In this document: positions 7,681-14,997 of the stretch, one piece after another
How positions within the stretch are numbered: the first letter of the stretch is position 1
How the letters are laid out: every line of letters begins with the position of its first letter
NCBI GenBank assembly: GCA_900321515.1
Contig: ONWI01000034.1
Location: 1-21,299, forward strand
Length of the DNA: 21,299 bases
Direction: 5' to 3'
Source: an uncultured Eubacteriales bacterium
Lineage (GTDB): Bacteria; Bacillota; Clostridia; Oscillospirales; Acutalibacteraceae
Position numbers and translations under genes: made by a program
The notes under the pieces: model-generated
Database searches by the model: none
Told to the model about the DNA's origin: nothing
The model's input: the letters and a program-made list of their open reading frames with translations, nothing else

Positions 7681-9009
7681 TTGAGCACGGCAAACAAAAT
7701 TCTTATCCGGGCGGCTGCCGAGTCCAACGTGGGCAACGCGAGGGGCAACAACGAGGATAATGTCTATTTCAACGGCGATTACATAACCCCGCGAAATATC
7801 AGCAGACCGTTTGCCATCAAGACCGGAGAGTATACTGACGTCAATATTTTTGCCGTGTTCGACGGAATGGGACGAAACAATACCGGTTCATTCGCATCGC
7901 TTGTCGCCGCCACCAAGCTCGATAATCTTGCCGACCGCATATCATTTGACCCGGACGCAACACCCGACGACGCCGTACTGGAATACATGCAGGAGACCAA
8001 CGAGCTGATAAGGGATCAGCGGCGTGAGACAGGAGGAGTCCGGACAGCGTCCACCATGGCGCTGCTTATCATAGAGCACGGCAACGCGCATGTGTATAAT
8101 GTAGGAGACAGCCGCGTGTATCTCTACCGCGAAAAGCAGCTCGTCAAGCTGACCCGCGACCACGTCGCGGTGGAAGGACAGAAAAGCGTCGCCCTTACCG
8201 AAGAGGGTATACGCCACGGCAGAATAACCAAATTCCTCGGCATGAACAGCCGAGAGGGCAAGATGGAGCCTTTCCGGGCGAAGCCCTTCAAGGTCAAAAA
8301 GGGCGACAAATTCCTTGTGTGCAGCGACGGTGTGACCGACCAGCTCGACGAGGACGAAATAACCGTATGTCTTGCCAAGAGAAAGGATCCATTCGGACAT
8401 ACCAACGAGCTGATGGCGCTCTCTATGAGCGATGACAGCGACGACAATGTTTCCGCCATAGTTGTGGAGGCAATAGAACCCGGCATACATATCACCCAGA
8501 ACATGATCATGGTGATGATGGGCTGTCTTATCATGCTCTTCGGAGTGGGAGTGGGATTTGTATTCGGCTGGTTAGTGGGCAGTACATCCTCCGAGTACGA
8601 GGGGCTTAACGATTACGACAGCGGATATTACGATATGGAAATAATCAAGGGAGTCAGCGGCTCGGATATTTCCTCGGAAGTCTCCGACGTCAGCAATGTT
8701 TCATCCGCAATCCCCACGACGGTCCCGAAGAAGGACCAGAACAGCTCGGAGGACATTCAGTATACAGTCTACGGTCTGACGCTTCGCCAGAGCAACGATA
8801 TTACACTCAAACGCGGCAGGAGCGTGAAGCTCTCTGTTGAAATCAACCCTGAAAACGTGCCTCAGAGCTATGTGCAGTGGAGTTCCGACAATGAGAAGGT
8901 CGCCACGGTGGACAATGAAGGCAAGGTTGTCGCCAAAAAGAAGGGACAGGCTACCATTACCGCAAGCGCCGGAAACGTAACGGTCACATGTCTTATCCGT
9001 GTGCCGTAA
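7681..9009 (+). CDS. PP2C-family Ser/Thr phosphatase with TM helix and extracytoplasmic Big_2 domain
   Basis: Metal-dependent protein phosphatase (PPM/PP2C), predicted to remove phosphate from Ser/Thr residues in the cytoplasm. The catalytic domain spans about residues 8-265 with the expected motifs: GNNEDN (Glu25, Asp26), VFDGMG (Asp61), VGDSR (142-145), CSDG (Asp216) and SDDN (Asp255, Asn256). One TM helix follows (about 275-299), then a Ser/Asp-rich linker. The end is a Big_2-like immunoglobulin-fold domain (about 360-442) with VQWSSDNEKVATVDNEGKV, which should lie outside the cell. Start: TTG 7681, with GAGGTG 8 bases upstream. The giant repeat protein follows after about 70-80 bases with no terminator, so the two are probably co-transcribed. 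A partner Ser/Thr kinase is not in the window. The Big_2 domain may bind the wall or sense it; that is inference. Confidence 0.92.
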   Translation: MSTANKILIRAAAESNVGNARGNNEDNVYFNGDYITPRNISRPFAIKTGEYTDVNIFAVFDGMGRNNTGSFASLVAATKLDNLADRISFDPDATPDDAVLEYMQETNELIRDQRRETGGVRTASTMALLIIEHGNAHVYNVGDSRVYLYREKQLVKLTRDHVAVEGQKSVALTEEGIRHGRITKFLGMNSREGKMEPFRAKPFKVKKGDKFLVCSDGVTDQLDEDEITVCLAKRKDPFGHTNELMALSMSDDSDDNVSAIVVEAIEPGIHITQNMIMVMMGCLIMLFGVGVGFVFGWLVGSTSSEYEGLNDYDSGYYDMEIIKGVSGSDISSEVSDVSNVSSAIPTTVPKKDQNSSEDIQYTVYGLTLRQSNDITLKRGRSVKLSVEINPENVPQSYVQWSSDNEKVATVDNEGKVVAKKKGQATITASAGNVTVTCLIRVP

Positions 9010-9091
9010 TCACCTGTTTGTCAGGATAATCCTATTTGAAATATATGAAAAATTCGCCGCGTGACAGGCGATAGGAAGGATGGTCGTAAAG

Positions 9092-12000
9092 TTGGCTTTT
9101 TTCAAGAGATTCAAAAATCAGAATACGAAAAAACGCTACGAAAATCCTGCTGTAAATCAAGCGATTGATGAGATAAACAAGCGCAAGAAAGATGAGAATC
9201 GTTTGTCATCCTCGCCGGATGACAAACCCGCTTCCGCCGAGGCAGCACGCAGACCCTCGGACAGAAAGGACGGCGGCTTTGCCCCCGTGCTTGCCTTTGA
9301 CCCAAACGGCGCCACTGCAGAGGATATGGTATACAAGCCGTCACAGACGCCGCCGAAACTCGGACGTTCCCAGCAGTTTGACAAAGAAATGGAGAGTCTG
9401 GCCGGCATATACGGTGTGGACAAAGCCGAATCAGACCGCTTTGCCGAAAGCCCCGCTCCTATAATTACATCTTTGGCGGCGGCGTCAGAGCCGGTTCAGC
9501 TTCCCGTGAGAAGACCTGCCGGAAGCGGCGAATCTCTTGCATTTATGGACCTGAGCGACAGGACCGATCTGCAGCCCGAAGAGATAGAGGAAGCCGGAGA
9601 GATATTCGGCATCAAATATCCGCCGGGATTCCGCACCGATCTTGTCAATTACGCCGGACGTGAGATCGACCTGAGCGATTTCAGCCTTGTCGAAAATCTG
9701 CGCTGGAAACATATTGAAAACGCTGCTGACATAAGCGGCATAGTTTTTCCGTCAACCATCGACACCGATTCATTCAATTTCTACGACAGAAATATAAGCG
9801 GATGTGATTTCAGTTCGGTCTACGGTCTGCGCTGGCGGCATATACAGAACGCCTGCGATATCGCAGCCATAAAATATCCCGCTACGTTTGACATAGAAAA
9901 CGCCGTCTTTGCCGCGAGGAATATCTCAGGCAGCGATTTCAGCCTTATCGGCAGCCTGCGCTGGGAGCATATTTCCGGAGCCACGGATATAAGAGGCATC
10001 AAATATCCCGCCACATTCGATACTTCCGGGGCGGGATTCTACGGCAGAGATATTTCGGGCAGCGATTTTTCGCTCTGCAAAGGATTGAAGTGGAGCGACA
10101 TACGCTTTGCCGCGGATATCAGCGGCGTCATTTACCCTGATAGTTTTGATTACGGCGAGTGCGACTTTACCGATATAGATATATCCGGCAGTGACTTCTC
10201 CAAGGCGGGAAGCCTGAACTGGAGTCAGCTTGCCGGCGCGTATGACATAACAGGCATCATATATCCGTCGTGCTTTGACCCCGACAGCGCCGATTTTTCC
10301 GGAAAGGATATTTCGGGCAGCAATTTCAGCAGGGTGGGCAGTCTTCGTTTTGGTCATCTTGTCCGCGCGTCTGATATCAGCAAGATCGTTTATCCACCGC
10401 AGTTTGACATAGACGAAGCGGACTTCACCGACCGCGTTATAGACCGTTCGGATTTTTCGCTCCTGCCCGGATTTAACTGGGACAGCGTGCGTTTTGCCGC
10501 GAGCAGGGATAATGTCATATATCCTGCCGGCTTTGTGGAGCCGCTGCCCTCCGATGAGGACGTGGAGGGCGCTATGCTCATTTACCTGCTCAGGCTCTAC
10601 AGCCGCGTGCAGCAGGACAAATTCAGCACCGACGTATTTTACGGCGATATTACTTCGCTGTATCCGGGACTCACCGACGCTGACGCGGCTGCGCTCATAG
10701 AACGCGCCACTGAAAAATGGGAGAGGGAAAACGGCGCCAGGATGATACGCTCCGACGCCAGATACGCCCACACGGGTGATAAGCTTTTCATGACCAAACT
10801 GGGCTTCAAGCTGCTGTATCCCGTATGCGGAGGCGAGCGCTCGGCGGCTGTGCTGCGTGAATCCTTCGGGGAAATCATTCGCGGCCGTGAGCAGGAGAAG
10901 TTCGAGCAGCGTCTTTATGATCTGCAATGCGGCAAGTACCTGTCGGCTGCCGAGCTTACCGAGATAGGCTTTATGGCTGGCAAGCTGCCGCAGAAGGCGG
11001 AGCTTCATGTGGCGGTAGACAAGCCCAAGCGGGTGCTCCCGGTTCCCACCGAACTGGAGAGCGTAGAGGAAAATGAGCGCGGCAGCAGGGTTCGCGCCGT
11101 ACCGATTACCGAACCGCTCGTTGAGCCGGAGGTTTCTCCCCTTACCGAAATCACCGACCGGGTAAAGGTGAAGGTGGTTCAGTCAGAAGCACCGATTTTA
11201 GCTTCAGTCAAACCGATAGATCCTGCCTTGCTGATTCCGGAAGAGAAAAAGAATGTGCAGACCGAAACAGAGACGGTTGATGTTCCTTCGGAAAAGCCTG
11301 ATGAGACTGCCGAGGAGACTCCCGCAGCCGAAACGGAGGATGCCGTTGAAGCGGAAGTTCAGGCTGATGAAGAATTTGCCGGCGAGGCAGAGGATATCCC
11401 TGAAGCCGTTGCCGTCGAGGAACCGCAAAGCGCGGAAACCGGTCTGCCCTCCGTGTCGTTTGAGCCTGTCAGCATAGAAAAATATGCCGAAAGCGGTTCC
11501 GATGAGACGGTCAGCAGAGGTTACAGCTTCGGCGAGCGTGTAGAAACTTCGGATGTGGATATGACGCCTCCGGCTGTACCCGATTTGTCTGAATCCGAGC
11601 CGGATTACATTCCGATCGCGCAGTCCGAGCCTTTGCCGCGAATCACCTCAGATACCCCCCAATCCGCGGAAGCGGAGCCGGAGGAGAGTTCGCCTGTAGG
11701 TGAACGGATAGGCGTGAAGGAAGACAGCTTTGAGCCGGTTCATATACGCATTGACAAGCTGCCCGACGCGAGTTTTGACGACGCCGGCGAAAAGCTGCGC
11801 CGAAAGAAGCTCAGCGATGAGGAAAAAGCCGTTCGCACAGGCGTTATGGGAATGCTGCTCTACATAAATCAGAGCATTACCGATTCCGACCTTACCAATT
11901 CGGAGCTTTTCAACGAATTCATGCGGATTTATCCCGGCGCGCAGCCCAAGGAGACCGCCGCCATGGCTCAGTTTGCCGCGAATACCCTGAGCGGCATAAA

Positions 12001-14848
12001 CACCAAGACACGGGCCAAGCTCTTTATGTTCGCCACCAAAGCGGAGCCGGCTGTAAAGCGCAGACTTATGGATTTTGCCCTCGAACAGTACAGCTACAAG
12101 CTGCGTGTAGCTGAGGATGAGGCGTCGTTCCGGGACTTTTTGCAGACTCTTGCCGTCACGCTCTTTGAAGAGGCAGGGGAATACGAATATTCGTCCTATC
12201 TGATTTCCAAGGGAATACTGCGCGAGCCGCCCGAGAAGCGCGATGCTCATTACAAGCAGATACCTTTTGAACGCGGCGTCGGCAAGGCGAATCTGTATGC
12301 CAACACCCGTTATCCGTATTACCGCACTCTTGAGCAGGTCGGATTCCTGCACTTTACATTCGAGGCAATACGCGACAGCCTCAAGATTGAACTGAGCGAC
12401 AGCCATTACTACGAGGAATTAGAAGATCTGGTCTATCGCAAGTGCGAGCCGACACTGATGAAATTCATTGTGATCGAAACCACAATGGGGCTGCTCTATC
12501 TCGAACAGAGGACGCTTGCCGACTGGGGCGTGGATGAGGAATTCGTCTGGCGCGCCGCCGAGAACAATATGAAAAACACGCGGTTCCGTGAGAGGTATTC
12601 ATTCAGCACAGAGGACTGCAGCCCGTTCCGTTACATTCAGCATGATCTGGCGAGTTTTGTGCTTGCCATGCCGGAAAAGCTGAGCGAGCTTGCCGACGGA
12701 CGTGACCTGATACTCACCGCGCCGTGCCGCGAGATTGTGTACATTGATTATTACGATCTTGCCTCGATCAGGGAAATGCTCAGCTTCAGCGCGCATTATG
12801 ACTGTACGATTCAGCTGGGCGGCGATCAGTACGAGCATCCTTTCAGCCCTGACGTATTTATATATCACGCGGACGACGGCTCGCTTGAGCGCGTCAACGA
12901 CGAGACATATATCCTGCTCGGTGATTCCGTCGCAAGGCGCGAAGTGCTCAAATCCGTACTTCCGCAGGATATGAAGGTAGATATTGAGGCTATTGTCAAA
13001 CCAATGAACACCGATGAAGTAGAAATAATCGGTGACGATACCTATAATCTTCAGGCGGCGGCTTTCACCATTCTAAGACTTTATTCCGAGATGAACGGCG
13101 ACACGGATTACACGATTCCGCAGAACGCGGTGATGGCTGTGTTTGACGACCTGTTTATTTCGTTCGACGCAATTTATCCCCCGGTTCGCGGAAGGGAACA
13201 GCCCGACCCGATGCGCCACATAGACGACTGCGCAAAAATGGTCGTCCGCGGCGGCAAGACTGTCTGCTGGCTGCTTGTGCAGGCTATTCAGCAGTTATGC
13301 GGCGACATAAATTATGAAACTCCCGCCAGCGCCAATATCCGTCAGACCGTGCTGAGTGAAATCTACGGGGACAACGCCAACGCAGTCTGGCTCAACTGCG
13401 CCACTGCCACCGAATTCCGGAGACGTTTTGAGGCGGTGAAGTGTTATCATGAGATACCTGTCGCAAATCAGCACCTGACCATTCTTGACGCAAAGGTTGA
13501 GGTTGCCATGCACGCGCTGGTCATGATTTTCCATCAGTTCGGACAGCGTTATGCTCTCGGTGAGGTCAGAAGACATCTCTATAAGATGATGCCCGATATT
13601 AAATTCTGTTATGAGATAAATCAAAGCGCGTGGCTGCCTGCTCCCGGAGATGACATTGATGTGGATGTGCAGTCCATAGGAATGATCTTCCGCGGATTTG
13701 ACAACGCGACGCAGGAAAATATTCTTTCGGGTCTGGCAAACGCCATAGGCGACCGTGAACTCGCCGAGGGCGGCTGGGGATTGCTTTACTTCATTAAATT
13801 TGTAAAGTACGCATATCTCGATCCGTCCGATATGGTGGAGAGATACTTTATCTCCCGAAGCAGACTCATTCCTTCTCAGAATATCCTGAAGCAGCTTTAT
13901 TACAAGGATCTCAACAACGAATTCATCAAGCATATGCGCAAATCTGTCAAGCAGATGCTTTCAGACTACGGCGACAGCTTTGAGGTTATCCGCAATACGC
14001 CTGTCAGGGCGGGCGACGATGAAAAGAATTCACCCGTTGAGGACTTTGAAAACGTGCTTAACTTCGCCCGTGAGATAGAGGAAAAGATGAGCGCGCCTGC
14101 CGAAAGTCCCGCCGAGGGCGAGATGATCAGCCTTCAGGGCAACCGTCCCATGGCGACTACCAAGCCGGATATCCAGCTGAGACAGGTTGAAAGCGGATTC
14201 CTTGAAAAGCGGCTTAATTTCGTGCTTGAGCCTGTTGATGCGGAAATGGCCGATCAGCTTGTTGACGCGGCTCATTTTGTAACCAAGCTCTTCCATGTGC
14301 CTGAGATAGAATTCCGGGCCAACAACGACATCGAATGTGAGCTGCACTACGGAATAATCCGCAGCAAGAATCAGGTTATTGCCCTGAGATCGCTTGCGTG
14401 GACTGTTGCCCAGCTGATGTATGAATCCGGGCGCGAACTGCGCGACGTGACCGAGCAGGACGTTTTCCGTGCTAATGACATTGTTGAGCAGTGCGACCGG
14501 AACAATTACAAAAAATCCGGCGCTTTCCCCATACTGTGTTCAATGCCGGTGGACGAGGGAATGTACATTTCCGCCTATCAGGAATACATTTTCTTCGCTC
14601 AGGAGCTTATGCCTGAGGTCAAGCTGGCGAGCCTTTTCTCGCTTCAGCAGGAACTTGCCGATATTGCTCCCATGATGAAGATCGTTTACGACATACTCAA
14701 GAATCAGCGGCGCGACGGACCGATTCAACCCGGCACGGTGCTTGCCGACGCGCTCTGCGCATGGAGTGCATACTGCTTCGCTGCGGTTGATTCGTTTGAA
14801 GTGGTCACAGGCCCGTCTGCCTACAGTTTTGCACAGATCAAGAGATAA
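9092..14848 (+). CDS. Giant multidomain protein with 43-residue repeats, function unknown
   Basis: A soluble-looking protein of about 1,918 residues that I do not recognise as a whole. In order: a short basic N-terminus (AFFKRFKNQNTKKRY); a low-complexity stretch; eight 43-residue repeat units (about residues 152-481); a helical region (about 490-640); an acidic, Glu/Pro/Ala-rich linker (about 642-903); a helical region; a segment whose WGVDEE, DLILTAPCREIVYI and SPDVFIYHADDGSLERV pattern resembles DUF1444/YtpQ (about 1057-1270); then about 640 unrecognised residues. No signal peptide or TM helix is evident. Start: TTG 9092 is preferred, giving an N-terminus AFFKRF, with GGAAGG 12 bases upstream. 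ATG 9080 is in frame but abuts that purine tract directly. It follows the membrane PP2C phosphatase, and a strong terminator ends the unit. It may be a substrate, scaffold or effector of that phosphatase; that is inference. Confidence 0.85.
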   Translation: MAFFKRFKNQNTKKRYENPAVNQAIDEINKRKKDENRLSSSPDDKPASAEAARRPSDRKDGGFAPVLAFDPNGATAEDMVYKPSQTPPKLGRSQQFDKEMESLAGIYGVDKAESDRFAESPAPIITSLAAASEPVQLPVRRPAGSGESLAFMDLSDRTDLQPEEIEEAGEIFGIKYPPGFRTDLVNYAGREIDLSDFSLVENLRWKHIENAADISGIVFPSTIDTDSFNFYDRNISGCDFSSVYGLRWRHIQNACDIAAIKYPATFDIENAVFAARNISGSDFSLIGSLRWEHISGATDIRGIKYPATFDTSGAGFYGRDISGSDFSLCKGLKWSDIRFAADISGVIYPDSFDYGECDFTDIDISGSDFSKAGSLNWSQLAGAYDITGIIYPSCFDPDSADFSGKDISGSNFSRVGSLRFGHLVRASDISKIVYPPQFDIDEADFTDRVIDRSDFSLLPGFNWDSVRFAASRDNVIYPAGFVEPLPSDEDVEGAMLIYLLRLYSRVQQDKFSTDVFYGDITSLYPGLTDADAAALIERATEKWERENGARMIRSDARYAHTGDKLFMTKLGFKLLYPVCGGERSAAVLRESFGEIIRGREQEKFEQRLYDLQCGKYLSAAELTEIGFMAGKLPQKAELHVAVDKPKRVLPVPTELESVEENERGSRVRAVPITEPLVEPEVSPLTEITDRVKVKVVQSEAPILASVKPIDPALLIPEEKKNVQTETETVDVPSEKPDETAEETPAAETEDAVEAEVQADEEFAGEAEDIPEAVAVEEPQSAETGLPSVSFEPVSIEKYAESGSDETVSRGYSFGERVETSDVDMTPPAVPDLSESEPDYIPIAQSEPLPRITSDTPQSAEAEPEESSPVGERIGVKEDSFEPVHIRIDKLPDASFDDAGEKLRRKKLSDEEKAVRTGVMGMLLYINQSITDSDLTNSELFNEFMRIYPGAQPKETAAMAQFAANTLSGINTKTRAKLFMFATKAEPAVKRRLMDFALEQYSYKLRVAEDEASFRDFLQTLAVTLFEEAGEYEYSSYLISKGILREPPEKRDAHYKQIPFERGVGKANLYANTRYPYYRTLEQVGFLHFTFEAIRDSLKIELSDSHYYEELEDLVYRKCEPTLMKFIVIETTMGLLYLEQRTLADWGVDEEFVWRAAENNMKNTRFRERYSFSTEDCSPFRYIQHDLASFVLAMPEKLSELADGRDLILTAPCREIVYIDYYDLASIREMLSFSAHYDCTIQLGGDQYEHPFSPDVFIYHADDGSLERVNDETYILLGDSVARREVLKSVLPQDMKVDIEAIVKPMNTDEVEIIGDDTYNLQAAAFTILRLYSEMNGDTDYTIPQNAVMAVFDDLFISFDAIYPPVRGREQPDPMRHIDDCAKMVVRGGKTVCWLLVQAIQQLCGDINYETPASANIRQTVLSEIYGDNANAVWLNCATATEFRRRFEAVKCYHEIPVANQHLTILDAKVEVAMHALVMIFHQFGQRYALGEVRRHLYKMMPDIKFCYEINQSAWLPAPGDDIDVDVQSIGMIFRGFDNATQENILSGLANAIGDRELAEGGWGLLYFIKFVKYAYLDPSDMVERYFISRSRLIPSQNILKQLYYKDLNNEFIKHMRKSVKQMLSDYGDSFEVIRNTPVRAGDDEKNSPVEDFENVLNFAREIEEKMSAPAESPAEGEMISLQGNRPMATTKPDIQLRQVESGFLEKRLNFVLEPVDAEMADQLVDAAHFVTKLFHVPEIEFRANNDIECELHYGIIRSKNQVIALRSLAWTVAQLMYESGRELRDVTEQDVFRANDIVEQCDRNNYKKSGAFPILCSMPVDEGMYISAYQEYIFFAQELMPEVKLASLFSLQQELADIAPMMKIVYDILKNQRRDGPIQPGTVLADALCAWSAYCFAAVDSFEVVTGPSAYSFAQIKR
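9545..10534 (+). repeat. Eight tandem 43-residue (129-bp) repeat units in the giant protein
   Basis: Units begin at 9545 (degenerate, 40 codons), 9665, 9794, 9923, 10052, 10181, 10310 and 10439 (partial, 32 codons). The six middle units are each exactly 43 codons. A consensus unit starts ISGSDFS, continues xxxGLRWxHIxxAxDI, then GIxYPATFD, and ends with xxAxFxxRD. Across each junction, words such as ADFSG-KDISG-SNFSR keep a five-residue period like pentapeptide repeats. Each unit could therefore hold three pentapeptide-like coils plus an insertion of about 28 residues with a conserved Trp and YP. DNA identity between units is modest, so the repeat is old. Confidence 0.93.
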
Positions 14849-14857
14849 TTATTTGTT

Positions 14858-14896
14858 CCCTTTTCCGGATTGTTCTCCGGAAAAGGGATTTTTTTT
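14858..14896 (+). terminator. Strong intrinsic terminator after the giant repeat protein
   Basis: CCCTTTTCCGGA (14858-14869) and TCCGGAAAAGGG (14876-14887) form a perfect 12-bp stem with a 6-base loop, followed by A and a run of T. It lies ten bases after the stop codon of the giant protein and just before the promoter of the next unit. Confidence 0.93.
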
Positions 14897-14926
14897 GCCT
14901 TTATCTTAAAATCGTATATTTAACCG

Positions 14927-14955
14927 TTGAAAAAACGAGAGTTTCAGATTATAAT
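14927..14955 (+). promoter_or_regulatory. SigA promoter of the YfhO-HAD-dipeptidase-Nudix unit
   Basis: TTGAAA (14927-14932) and a perfect TATAAT (14950-14955) are separated by exactly 17 bases. Transcription should start near 14962, about 35 bases before the ATG at 14998. No operator-like inverted repeat was evident around it. Confidence 0.85.
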
Positions 14956-14997
14956 AACTGTAAGTAAAAAAATCGCTGTGACAGAAGGCTGAGCTTA

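Noticed and set aside
9545..10534. Regular 129-bp period as a CRISPR or satellite-like DNA array
   Set aside because: The period is an exact multiple of three, the units are diverged at DNA level, and they lie inside one open reading frame; this is a protein repeat.
9926..11008. 360-codon minus-strand open frame opposite the giant protein
   Set aside because: Antisense to the repeat region, and its own apparent repetition mirrors the 129-bp period; low-complexity composition, no ribosome binding site, and codon pattern fits the plus strand.
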